Source: CAZSSH01 sp964609825 (GTDB lineage Bacteria > Verrucomicrobiota > Lentisphaeria > Victivallales > Victivallaceae). Taken from it: a DNA stretch of 64,000 nt. The stretch lies in the NCBI GenBank assembly GCA_964609825.1, contig CAZSSH010000007.1, positions 62,001 to 126,000 of the forward strand. Reading direction: 5' to 3'. This document shows positions 17,481 through 25,336 of this stretch, in pieces. A model generated the notes under the pieces. That model had not been told where the DNA came from, ran no database searches, and was given only the letters and a program-made list of their open reading frames with translations. The translations under genes and the position numbers were made by a program. The number at the start of each line of letters is the position of its first letter. Within the stretch, counting starts at the first letter, position 1.

Positions 17481-19856
17481 TTAGTACAACACCTTGACAT
17501 TGCGGATATAGTACTCGATTTCGGCGACGTTCGGATTTAAGCCGATGCGCAGAACGCGGATTTTGTCCGGGTCGTCAATGGCGCCCGCAAACATCAGGAC
17601 TTTTTCCTCCCAAGTGTCGCCGGTGATTTGAAACGGGAGGTAGACGGTTTTGTCGGTCATGACCGCCATTACAATGGCCTTTTTGACCGCTTTGCCGCCT
17701 GGGGCGGCTTTGATCTCAAAGGCGAGACCGACCGCGCCGCGCATTGACTCCTGCGGCAGCTGCAAGGTGTACTCGGGGTAAATCCAGCGGTCGATGTTTT
17801 CCGGAAACTTGACCTTAAAGTGCACCGCGTTGTCGGCGGCGACAAAATCAACAGTCATCGGCCCGGCGGCATTTTTGTGCCAGTTTACCGGGTCGTTGGT
17901 GTTGGACAAGGCCACTTTGCGGGTTTCTCGCAGCATTTTGGCACCGTCGCAAATGACCGCCGAGAGCGGGGACACGGTTTCGCCGTTAAATTTGCCGTTG
18001 ACGGTCACTGCGGTCATAAAGCTCCCGTCGGGGATCACCGGGGTGACGGAGAGCGGGATCTCGGTTTTGGCAAAAGGTCCGACACTGATTTCTCTGCCGT
18101 CATAGTCGGTCGTGGCGCCGGTGATTTTGACGGTGCCGGTTTTGGCGGTACCGGACAAGTTGTAGACAACCAACACGGCTTTGCCGGGGATGGCGGCAAG
18201 CTCGGCGTATTCCTTGTTGGGGGAAACCTTGAACTCATTGGATAAGCGGAGTTGGAAGATGACGGTTTTGTCCACCTCGGTCGGTTTGGCCGCCGCCGGG
18301 CGCACTTTGGCTGCGACTTGCGGCGAAAGACCGGAAAGACCGTTGACAAAGCGGACAAAGCGCTCGCTGGTCAAGGCAAGCTTGCCGTTGACGCTTTTGA
18401 CGGTTTGCGGCGTGCCGACGGCATCGACCAAGGTGTAGTCGCCGTCGGGGGCGTTGAGCGCAAAGGATTTTTCGCGAAAATGATCAAGCTTGATTGCCGG
18501 ATTTTGCGGCTTGTTGTCAAACTCGGTCACCGTCCAAAAGGCGAGCGTCTGCTTGCCGTCGGGCTGTTGGTACAAAAAGCCCCGGATGTCGTCGCCCAAG
18601 GTTAGCGAGCCCAGATATTTGGCCGCGCCGAGTTGGCTGTTTAAGGTTGCAAAGGCAGCCAGCGCCGGTTTGGCCGAGTAGTCGCGCCGCAATAAACCCC
18701 AGTCTTTGCTGCCGTTTTGCTCGTTGTAAGGAGCGATCACAAAAAAGTAGGAGCGGTCGACGCCCAAAGACTGCATCTGGATCAACGTTTTGGGCAGATA
18801 CTCGGTCATCAAGAGTTCCTGCTCGGGAGAGTGGGCGCGGATGCCCGGTAGATAGCTGTCGACGCGGCCGCTGCCCTCGGCCAGCGACCCGATCTCGGTA
18901 ATATAAAGCTTTTTATCGGCGATCTGATGGCGGGTCATAAATTCGTCGACATCCTTGATGGTGGCCGGTTGATCCATTAACGTGCGGTAGGTGTGGATGT
19001 TAAAGACATCGATATAGTCGGCGACGCCGTTTTTCATAACTTCATTGGCATAGTTGGCCAGCGGCATGCTGTTGGCCAAACCGCCGATGAGGACCGCGGC
19101 TTTGGGGTTGCCCGCTTTGTAGCCCAAACTGGCGGCTTTTAAGGCGGCGGCATAATCCCACACGCCCTCTTTGCTGAAGTCGATATCTTCCTCGTTCCAA
19201 AATTCCCAAGCGGTCATGGCGTCAAATTTTTGCGAAATCGTCTTGCCAAAGTTATAAACGGCGAGCAAATCGTCGGGCACCAATTGGGTATTGACCTTGG
19301 CCCATTTGGGAGCGCTGTGATACATCCCCAAGACACCGATATTGCGCGCCTTGAGGAGATTGTGGTTTAATAAATATTGTTTGCCGTCAAACTGGCCGGG
19401 GGCGGCCTCGATTTCGTTCCAGCTCAAGCGCTCGCGGACGTTTTGGGTGCCGGTGCGCTGCAAAATATCGGAGATGGCGGTATAGCCTTCGCCGGGGAAA
19501 CGCGGGTTTTTGGGGTCCGGCCGCCCGAGCCAGCTTTGCGCGGTGTCCATCGCAAAATAGGAGTCGGGATTGTGCGGGTAAACACTCGGGACGATCATGA
19601 AACTCTTGGGTTCCTGATTTTCGCCGGTTTGCAAGAGATAGTAGCCGTTGGGCAACGCCGGGAGCTTAAGTTCGCCGGCGGACGGGGTTTGGCCCGACTG
19701 GACGACATTGCCGCGCCAGTCCTTGACGGTGTAAGCACTGTTGACGGGGACGGCAAAGGTCAAGCCTTCGCCGGTTTGATAGACGCCGCCCGGGGCAGCG
19801 GCGTAAGCGCCGGCCGCAGCCAGGAGCGCGAGGAGCATAATACAAAGTTGCTTCAT
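17481..19856 (-). CDS. Secreted clan GH-A glycoside hydrolase-like protein
   Basis: The 791-residue product begins with a signal peptide (MKQLCIMLLALLAAAGAYA) and is probably exported. A TIM-barrel of the GH-A clan follows: the acid/base Glu in WEFWNEED (about residue 221) and the nucleophile Glu in LYITEIGS (about 320) are at the expected spacing. The family looks like GH39- or GH5-type exo-acting enzymes. The C-terminal half, from about 450, is beta-rich and may hold accessory or carbohydrate-binding domains. The ATG at 19856 is chosen because it starts the signal peptide and has AAGGAA upstream. It is the last gene of an operon with a pseudopilin and a GntR regulator and is followed by a strong terminator. 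The substrate is unknown. Confidence 0.8.
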   Translation of the reverse strand: MKQLCIMLLALLAAAGAYAAAPGGVYQTGEGLTFAVPVNSAYTVKDWRGNVVQSGQTPSAGELKLPALPNGYYLLQTGENQEPKSFMIVPSVYPHNPDSYFAMDTAQSWLGRPDPKNPRFPGEGYTAISDILQRTGTQNVRERLSWNEIEAAPGQFDGKQYLLNHNLLKARNIGVLGMYHSAPKWAKVNTQLVPDDLLAVYNFGKTISQKFDAMTAWEFWNEEDIDFSKEGVWDYAAALKAASLGYKAGNPKAAVLIGGLANSMPLANYANEVMKNGVADYIDVFNIHTYRTLMDQPATIKDVDEFMTRHQIADKKLYITEIGSLAEGSGRVDSYLPGIRAHSPEQELLMTEYLPKTLIQMQSLGVDRSYFFVIAPYNEQNGSKDWGLLRRDYSAKPALAAFATLNSQLGAAKYLGSLTLGDDIRGFLYQQPDGKQTLAFWTVTEFDNKPQNPAIKLDHFREKSFALNAPDGDYTLVDAVGTPQTVKSVNGKLALTSERFVRFVNGLSGLSPQVAAKVRPAAAKPTEVDKTVIFQLRLSNEFKVSPNKEYAELAAIPGKAVLVVYNLSGTAKTGTVKITGATTDYDGREISVGPFAKTEIPLSVTPVIPDGSFMTAVTVNGKFNGETVSPLSAVICDGAKMLRETRKVALSNTNDPVNWHKNAAGPMTVDFVAADNAVHFKVKFPENIDRWIYPEYTLQLPQESMRGAVGLAFEIKAAPGGKAVKKAIVMAVMTDKTVYLPFQITGDTWEEKVLMFAGAIDDPDKIRVLRIGLNPNVAEIEYYIRNVKVLY

Positions 19857-19876
19857 GATGGTTCCTTGTCTCCGTA

Positions 19877-20677
19877 TCAATATTTTCTGCGATAAGTGTA
19901 CCAATTGAGTTCGCCGCGCACGGAGTCGCTTACATGACCGTCCAGCCACAAGACATTTTTACGCATGCTGTGACGAAATGCCGCCTGCACCCCGTTGTCG
20001 CCTTTGGCACTGTTGTCGACGGCGGCAAGCGAGTCGCCGTTTTGGATTTCCACGTTGATGCCGTTGCTGGCGGCGACAAAACCCAGCTCAGTCACAAATA
20101 CGATATCGGACAAGCTCGGTTTGGGCCAGACGCCGCCGGGGCCCTTGGTCGGACGCGAAGACGAGGAGATATAGTAGGGCGACAATGCGGTCGAGCCGGC
20201 CGCCGGAATGGCACCGTTACCGGCATACAACGCCGGACTTAAGTTGCAAAATTGCACCGGGTAGGCAAACGTATTCATCGAGTAGCTGTGGGCATCCTTG
20301 TATGCCATATAGTCAAAGGTCAAAGAAGGACAATGGTAGACGCCGGAGAGCTTGTAATTGGCACATTTTTCCCACTCGTTGCCGCCGGGAATTTTGCTTG
20401 GCAGCGGTCCTTTGCCGACATAGGGCCCGAGGCGGAAATACCACAGCTGCTCGTTGGCATACCATACCCCGGTAATGCGCGGGTTGGAGCACGGGTAGAG
20501 CTTGAAATCGGCGGCATACATTGCCAAGCCGGTGCTGATTTGCTTGAGATTGTTGGTGCAGCTGATTTTTTTTGCCTTGTCTCGGGCTTTGTTGAGTGCG
20601 GGCAACAGCATTGACGCCAAAATGGCGATGATGGCAATGACCACCAGTAGTTCGATCAGTGTAAAAAGTTTTTTCAT
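19877..20677 (-). CDS. Prepilin-type N-terminal methylation and H-X9-DG domain protein
   Basis: The 266-residue protein starts with a class III prepilin leader and hydrophobic helix (KKLFTLIELLVVIAIIAIL), then LPALNKARDKAK and a globular part. Near the C-terminus His236 and Asp246-Gly247 make the H-X9-DG pattern that accompanies such proteins in Planctomycetes and Lentisphaerae. These are processed by prepilin peptidase and thought to be pseudopilin-like surface or envelope proteins, of unknown role. It lies between a GntR regulator and a secreted glycosidase with spacings of 17 and 20 bases, so it is made together with the sugar-degrading enzyme. No type II secretion genes are nearby. A second member is encoded at 40929. 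Confidence 0.88.
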   Translation of the reverse strand: MKKLFTLIELLVVIAIIAILASMLLPALNKARDKAKKISCTNNLKQISTGLAMYAADFKLYPCSNPRITGVWYANEQLWYFRLGPYVGKGPLPSKIPGGNEWEKCANYKLSGVYHCPSLTFDYMAYKDAHSYSMNTFAYPVQFCNLSPALYAGNGAIPAAGSTALSPYYISSSSRPTKGPGGVWPKPSLSDIVFVTELGFVAASNGINVEIQNGDSLAAVDNSAKGDNGVQAAFRHSMRKNVLWLDGHVSDSVRGELNWYTYRRKY

Positions 20678-20694
20678 GATTTTGATCCTCCCGG

Positions 20695-21798
20695 TCAGGT
20701 TGTTTTATGATAAGGTTGGTTAAGGTCGCGCACGGTTTCGCCGGGGATGATTTCCGGCGTAACGTTATATGCCTCCGGCGGATTGTCCCGCTGCCAGTTT
20801 TGGATAACCGACATTACTGTCTCGGCCTGTTTGCGGTAGCAATGGCAGACCGTGGTAAAGCGCGGCCGGTAATACTCCGCCTCCTGCCGGTCGCCGCTGA
20901 ACATCAATGAAATTTCGCCGGGAATCGTCACGCCGCGGTCATACAAGGCCGAATAAACTCCCCACCCCGAGGACAAGGGGACGATCAAAGCGGTAAACGG
21001 CAGCTTGCAGTTTTTATTGGTTAAACACGGATAAATGACCCGGTGGGGGAGGGTAAAGTTTTCCGCCTCGATCCGGATCTCCATTTCGTTGATGGTGCTG
21101 TCGGAGAAACCGTTGTCTTTTAAATACTGATACCAAACGTCATAACAGCTTTTGCGTGAATAACGGACAATGGCGCCGTTGCGGTAGCTGACTTGGCTCA
21201 ATAGTCCGATGTTATGGTGCCCGAGTTGATGCAAGTACTCCAAGGCGCAGGCGGTGGCGCTGTCGGCCATCACCGAGTCGAGCCCCAAAGGAGTGAAATC
21301 GTGGCCAAAGATCACCACCGGTTTCTCCCGCGCGGCCAAGAGTTTGCGGACATACTCCGGGAGCTCCATTTCGGCAGCAAGCGCTTGAATGATCAAAGCG
21401 TCAGAGTTGGTATAAGCATCGACGATGGTTTTGTCGCTCCAGTGGCGGCAGCGGTAGATTTTGATCAATACGCCGCACTGGGTCGCGATTTCCGAAAAAA
21501 TCGTCGCCATGTCGGTGTGATCCGGTGACTCCCATGCCGCCAATACCATACCAACGGTCTTTTGAACCTGACCGGAGGGAATGTCGCGGCGGAGAAAGGT
21601 GCCGCTGCCTTGAATGCGCTCAACAATGCCCTCATCCACCAGCAAATCCATCGCCCGGCGGATGGTCATGTAACTCACGTTGAAAAGTTTGGCCAGATCC
21701 CGCTCCGGCGGCAGCGTCGCACCGCGGGCAAAGTTGCCGATGGCAATTTGCCGCAAGAGTTCGCTTTTGACATGACTGATTTTGGGTCCGATGGCCAT
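20695..21798 (-). CDS. GntR-type regulator with LacI-like ligand-binding domain
   Basis: The 367-residue protein has an N-terminal winged helix of the GntR family (LPPERDLAKLFNVSYMTIRRAMDLLVDEGIVERIQGSGTF split over residues 30-70) and a C-terminal periplasmic-binding-protein-like effector domain of the kind found in LacI/AraR proteins (DSVMADSATACALEYLHQLGHHNIG near 160). Such regulators usually bind a sugar and repress the adjacent catabolic operon. It is the first gene of the operon with a pseudopilin and a GH-A glycosidase, and its promoter is flanked by a pair of direct repeats that could be its own operator. AGGAG precedes the ATG. Confidence 0.9.
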   Translation of the reverse strand: MAIGPKISHVKSELLRQIAIGNFARGATLPPERDLAKLFNVSYMTIRRAMDLLVDEGIVERIQGSGTFLRRDIPSGQVQKTVGMVLAAWESPDHTDMATIFSEIATQCGVLIKIYRCRHWSDKTIVDAYTNSDALIIQALAAEMELPEYVRKLLAAREKPVVIFGHDFTPLGLDSVMADSATACALEYLHQLGHHNIGLLSQVSYRNGAIVRYSRKSCYDVWYQYLKDNGFSDSTINEMEIRIEAENFTLPHRVIYPCLTNKNCKLPFTALIVPLSSGWGVYSALYDRGVTIPGEISLMFSGDRQEAEYYRPRFTTVCHCYRKQAETVMSVIQNWQRDNPPEAYNVTPEIIPGETVRDLNQPYHKTT

Positions 21799-21817
21799 AT
21801 TGATTGCTCCTGTACTA

Positions 21818-21860
21818 ACATTGCTATATTAATTATAGCACATTGCTAACAAAATAACAA
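21818..21860 (-). promoter_or_regulatory. Promoter and likely autoregulatory operator of the GntR operon
   Basis: On the minus strand TTGTTA (21855-21860) lies 17 bases before TATAAT (21832-21837). Two identical 9-base direct repeats, ACATTGCTA on the plus strand at 21818-21826 and 21840-21848, are 22 bases (two helix turns) apart and bracket the -10 box. Between and overlapping them GCTATA and TATAGC form an inverted repeat. This is a good candidate for self-repression by the GntR protein. Confidence 0.5.
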
Positions 21861-21907
21861 GAGCAAATGTAAATAAATTGCGTGTTTTTTTTAAAAAAAA
21901 ACGGCTC

Positions 21908-23458
21908 TTATAATAATAAGGAGTCGATGTAGGTAAACTCAAAAGAGCTGATGGTATTGAGGGGAATCTCGGTGAACCCCTCCAGTCGACGGTAAAATTG
22001 CGTCAGCTGTTTGGGTTGGTTGGCCAGCATGGCCGCTCCGGCCAGCGAGGTGTTGCCGCACAACGTGTAAACCTGCCGGTCGAGATCGGGCAGCATCCTG
22101 ACGGCGATGGCATGGCCAAGGTTGAGAAATTTGGCAAAGCCGCCCGCCAGATGAATTTTTTGCAGTTGCTCCGGTGTGACCTGACATTCGGACAAGAGTG
22201 CGGTGACTCCGGCAAGCACGGCGGCCTTGGCCTTTAAGAGTTGCTCCACATCGGCTTCGGAGATAGCCAATTTTTCGGTGACTTTACAAAAGTGGAGGTT
22301 GCCCTCGGAGCGCAGACGGCCGAACTTTTGGAGGCGCTCCAAATCGAAGCGCCCGAAGTCATTGAGCCAGCCGTGGCGGTGCGCGGTGGCCAAAAAATCG
22401 ATCATCGCCGAGCCGCAGATATTGACCGCGCCCACTTCGCCGATGACGTGAAAATCAATCGTACCGTCGGCTTTGACCTCAATATGGTCGATGGCTCCCA
22501 GCGCCGCGCGTCCGCCGCAACTCAGGCCTGCGCCCTCAAAGGCCGGTCCGGCGGCGGCCGCCGCACAAATCAGGCGGTCATCCGCCTTGAGGACGATTTC
22601 GCAATTGGTGCCGATGTCGACAAAGAGCTCGTATTGATATTGGCCGAAGTTGACGGTCTCGAGCCCGGCGACGATATCGCCCCCCACGTAGCCGGAGATG
22701 CACGGCGCCGCCAACACCGGCGACTCAGGGTCGATGCATAACGGTAAATCATAAGCGATTTTGGGCGGAAACACATGATACATGGGGGTAAACGGCATGA
22801 CGCCGATGGAGCTCGGGTCGAGGCCGAAAAATAAATGCGTCATTACCGTATTGCCCGCCACTGCCAGGCGGCGGATGGTTTCGGGCCGGTGGTTGGTAAG
22901 CTCGTTGGCCAAATCGCAAACGGCGCTGATGATGAGGTGCTGTAACATCTGCAGCTCGGCCTTGCCGTGTCCGGCGTAGGAAATCCGGCTCGAGACATTG
23001 TCGCCAAAGCGGAACTGGGGGTTGGACACTCCGGCGCGCCCGAGGATTTTGCCGTCCTCCAACAGTACGGCCGCAACTGTGGTCGTCCCCAAATCGACCG
23101 CCAGCGCGAGTCCCGGCGCGGGATCGCGCAAATCCGGCAGGACGGCAAAGTCGAGCGAAATTTGCGCCGACAATTGATGCAGCGACATTGCCGGGACGCG
23201 GACGGCGGCCGGGCCACGGAGCAATCTGGTCGTGCAGCTGTTGACCGCCAGCTCGCCGTTGGCGCAATCATAGGTTTGACCGTTGACCTCAAACAATCCT
23301 TGCTGGAGGACAATCTGGCAGCGGTGGCAATGGTTGCGTCCGCCGCAACGCATGTCCAGATGCAATCCGGCGTGACCCAAGAGATCGCTGAGGAGCATTT
23401 GCTCCGGGCAATCGGTCTCAAACACGCTTTGCGGATGGCGGACGGTAATTTTCATCAT
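21908..23458 (-). CDS. Corrinoid-activating protein: [2Fe-2S] plus ASKHA ATPase domain (RamA/RACE type)
   Basis: The protein of 516 residues fits the reductive activators of corrinoid enzymes, which use ATP and a low-potential electron to bring inactive Co(II) back to Co(I). The N-terminal plant-type ferredoxin domain has Cys ligands in CGGRNHCHRC and in NSC near residue 74. It is followed by an ASKHA-like ATPase core starting at ALAVDLGTTTVAAVLLEDG near 118, with GNTVMTHLFFG, DIGTNCEIVL and a glycine-rich C-terminal stretch LAGGFAKFLNLGHA. It is the third gene of a likely operon with a corrinoid protein and a URO-D-like methyltransferase, which supports the role. No strong ribosome site is seen upstream; ATG at 23458 or 23455 are both possible. 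Confidence 0.9.
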   Translation of the reverse strand: MMKITVRHPQSVFETDCPEQMLLSDLLGHAGLHLDMRCGGRNHCHRCQIVLQQGLFEVNGQTYDCANGELAVNSCTTRLLRGPAAVRVPAMSLHQLSAQISLDFAVLPDLRDPAPGLALAVDLGTTTVAAVLLEDGKILGRAGVSNPQFRFGDNVSSRISYAGHGKAELQMLQHLIISAVCDLANELTNHRPETIRRLAVAGNTVMTHLFFGLDPSSIGVMPFTPMYHVFPPKIAYDLPLCIDPESPVLAAPCISGYVGGDIVAGLETVNFGQYQYELFVDIGTNCEIVLKADDRLICAAAAAGPAFEGAGLSCGGRAALGAIDHIEVKADGTIDFHVIGEVGAVNICGSAMIDFLATAHRHGWLNDFGRFDLERLQKFGRLRSEGNLHFCKVTEKLAISEADVEQLLKAKAAVLAGVTALLSECQVTPEQLQKIHLAGGFAKFLNLGHAIAVRMLPDLDRQVYTLCGNTSLAGAAMLANQPKQLTQFYRRLEGFTEIPLNTISSFEFTYIDSLLL

Positions 23459-23481
23459 ATTGTAAGATAAGTGTCAACGGC

Positions 23482-24513
23482 CTAAAGTGCAAGCGCTTTT
23501 TGACAATATTCGTCGAATAAGCGGCGAAAGAGCAAATATTGATCCACTGAGACATCCGGCGGTGTCTGATGATCCGGCATCACCAAAAAGCCGCCTGAGG
23601 CGATCACCGGCAGCAGCCGCTCAAACTCCCGGCGCATCGCCGCCTCGCCCTTGCTCATCACGGTTTTGTCAAAGCCGCCCAGCAAAATCAGCCGCGGATA
23701 GAGTTCGCGGATTTTGGCGACATCGACATGGGCCATGCGCTCCAGGGGGCCGAGGCCATCAACGCCGCAGCGCGTCAGCCATGGGATGATCGGCATCACG
23801 TCGCCGTCGGAGTCGACCAATGCTTTGATCTTGTAGGCATGCAAAAGCTTGGTCAATTCGTCATAATATGGAGCCATGGTGAGCTCAAACAGCTCCTCCG
23901 AGAGCATCGGCCCGTGGTTATAGGACAAGTCCTCGGAGACGAGCAATACATCCGGTGTCGCCGCCGCAAAAATTTCCGGCAATATCTTTTGGTAATACGC
24001 CAAAATGTCCGCATTGATCTCTTTTATGAGGTCGGGTTGATCATAAAAGGCCAGCAAGTGGCCGGTGATCCCCAACAATTTGCGCGGCCCCCAAAAAAAG
24101 CCCTCGATATAGAGCCAAAACGCCATATTTCCCGCGTCATACTCGGCTTGCAGCGAATGTAAATAGCGGATGACCCAAGCGGGGTCGGGGTACAGATATT
24201 TCTTGATTTTATGGTAATCCGCGCGGTCGGTGACGATTCCCGCGCCTTCCTCGGGCGAGGAGGGGCAACCGGGGCCGGTGATGCCGAGCCATACCACCCG
24301 AAACGGGTCCAACCCGAGATGATCACCGATGTCGCCCTGCGGCGGGTGGATTGCCATCCCCGGGGCGGCCCAGCGGACATTTTGGATTCCGGGGGGCAAG
24401 CCGTTTTGCCAGCTTTTGACGGTCAGACTCCACCACGGCCCCCACTCCAGCGCGGGAATCTTGGCGGGCGTTTCAAAATTCATGACTTGCGCAATTTGTT
24501 TACGGACACTCAT
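23482..24513 (-). CDS. Uroporphyrinogen decarboxylase (URO-D)-fold methyltransferase-like protein
   Basis: The 343-residue protein has the URO-D fold of corrinoid methyltransferases such as MtaA/MtbA rather than of heme synthesis: context is a corrinoid protein and a corrinoid activase. Visible blocks are IPALEWGPWW near the N-terminus, VLLVSEDLSYNHGPMLSEE in the middle, and LVDSDGDVMPIIPWL near residue 235. Classical MtaA-type enzymes bind zinc through a His-x-Cys pair in that place; here SDGD replaces it, so zinc use is doubtful. The ATG at 24513 is chosen over 24528 because AGGA lies in front of it. Methyl donor and acceptor cannot be told. Spacing to the activase gene is 23 bases. Confidence 0.82.
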   Translation of the reverse strand: MSVRKQIAQVMNFETPAKIPALEWGPWWSLTVKSWQNGLPPGIQNVRWAAPGMAIHPPQGDIGDHLGLDPFRVVWLGITGPGCPSSPEEGAGIVTDRADYHKIKKYLYPDPAWVIRYLHSLQAEYDAGNMAFWLYIEGFFWGPRKLLGITGHLLAFYDQPDLIKEINADILAYYQKILPEIFAAATPDVLLVSEDLSYNHGPMLSEELFELTMAPYYDELTKLLHAYKIKALVDSDGDVMPIIPWLTRCGVDGLGPLERMAHVDVAKIRELYPRLILLGGFDKTVMSKGEAAMRREFERLLPVIASGGFLVMPDHQTPPDVSVDQYLLFRRLFDEYCQKALAL

Positions 24514-24553
24514 GGAGGTTCCTCGCATTTTCGGTGTTATGGGATGGCAAAAG

Positions 24554-24584
24554 AAAGGAACCGGGCAAGTTTGCCGGTTCCTTT
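24554..24584 (-). terminator. Hairpin between corrinoid protein gene and URO-D-like gene
   Basis: A perfect 11-bp inverted repeat (24554-24564 with 24574-24584) with a 9-base loop is followed on the minus strand by CTTTTG, a weak U-tract. It lies about 18 bases after the corrinoid protein stop and 40 bases before the next start. It may be a partial terminator or an mRNA-stabilising stem that gives more corrinoid protein than methyltransferase and activase. Confidence 0.55.
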
Positions 24585-24602
24585 GATTGATGTCCGCTGC
24601 GG

Positions 24603-25223
24603 TTACCGCCCGAGCAAGCGGTCGACGAGTTTCACCGCGCCGTTGGCGTCGCTGCTGTAACCACTGGCTCCGATGCTGTCGGCAAACTCTTGGGTCAACG
24701 GAGCGCCGCCGACGATGACTTTTACGGGGGTGTTGGCAAAATGGCCAGTGACTTCTTTCATATACGTCATGGTGGTGGTCAAAAGGGAACTCAAGGCAAT
24801 GATTTGCGCCCCTTGGTCGACCGCCGACTGGTATTTGGCGACATCGCAGTTGACTCCGAGGTCGATGACGTCGTAGCCTGCCCCTTTGAGCATGATGGCG
24901 ACCAGATTTTTGCCGATGTCGTGCAAGTCGCCTTTGACAGTGCCGATGGCGACTTTGCCGATGGATTTGCGCTCGCCGGCAGCCAAGCGGGGCTCAATGA
25001 GCTTGAGGCCCGATTGCATGGCGCGGGCGGCGATCAAGAGCTCGGGGACATACACTTCGTTGCGCGAAAATTTGTCGCCGATTTCGCGCATGGCCGGGAT
25101 CATGCCCTGATCGAGCAAGGCGCCAAGGTTTTCGTTTCCTTCGATGGCGGCATTGACGATGGCGATTACATCATTTTGTTTCCCGCTCATCACAGCTTTT
25201 TTGAGGGCGCTAAAATCGGTCAT
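24603..25223 (-). CDS. Methyltransferase cognate corrinoid protein (MtaC/MtbC/MttC type)
   Basis: The 206-residue protein carries a cobamide as a methyl shuttle between two methyltransferases. An N-terminal helical cap domain (about 1-85) is followed by the B12-binding Rossmann domain (about 90-206) with the base-off DxHxxG signature GDLHDIGK near residue 98, the SLLTTTM block near 145 and IVGGAPLTQEFA near 169. Length is usual. AAGGAGAAG lies before the ATG. It is the first gene of a likely three-gene operon with a URO-D-like protein and a corrinoid activase. No dedicated substrate methyltransferase (MtaB, MttB, MtmB) is encoded next to it. Confidence 0.93.
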   Translation of the reverse strand: MTDFSALKKAVMSGKQNDVIAIVNAAIEGNENLGALLDQGMIPAMREIGDKFSRNEVYVPELLIAARAMQSGLKLIEPRLAAGERKSIGKVAIGTVKGDLHDIGKNLVAIMLKGAGYDVIDLGVNCDVAKYQSAVDQGAQIIALSSLLTTTMTYMKEVTGHFANTPVKVIVGGAPLTQEFADSIGASGYSSDANGAVKLVDRLLGR

Positions 25224-25259
25224 TTGATCTCTTCTCCTTATGTTTCAGAGTGCTTTGAC

Positions 25260-25305
25260 CATATAATTTAACTTGGCAACGACGCAAAATCTTCCTTGCG
25301 ATTGC
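25260..25305 (-). promoter_or_regulatory. Candidate promoter and dyad upstream of the corrinoid operon
   Basis: On the minus strand TTGCGT (25282-25287) lies 16 bases before TATATG (25260-25265), a weak promoter. The -35 region is part of an imperfect inverted repeat at 25276-25305, with GCAA and CGCAA on one side and TTGCG and TTGC on the other. The 113-base gap before the upstream gene supports a separate transcription start. I see no cobalamin riboswitch. Confidence 0.3.
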
Positions 25306-25336
25306 TCAAACTTGCTCTCTATTGTCTTTTCTGCGT

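Noticed and set aside
21881..21901. T/A run after the corrinoid activase gene as a terminator
   Set aside because: A run of T followed by A without a GC-rich stem; not enough for a rho-independent terminator.
25224..25336. Cobalamin riboswitch before the corrinoid operon
   Set aside because: The 113-base gap is too short and shows no B12-box; only a weak promoter and an imperfect dyad are seen.
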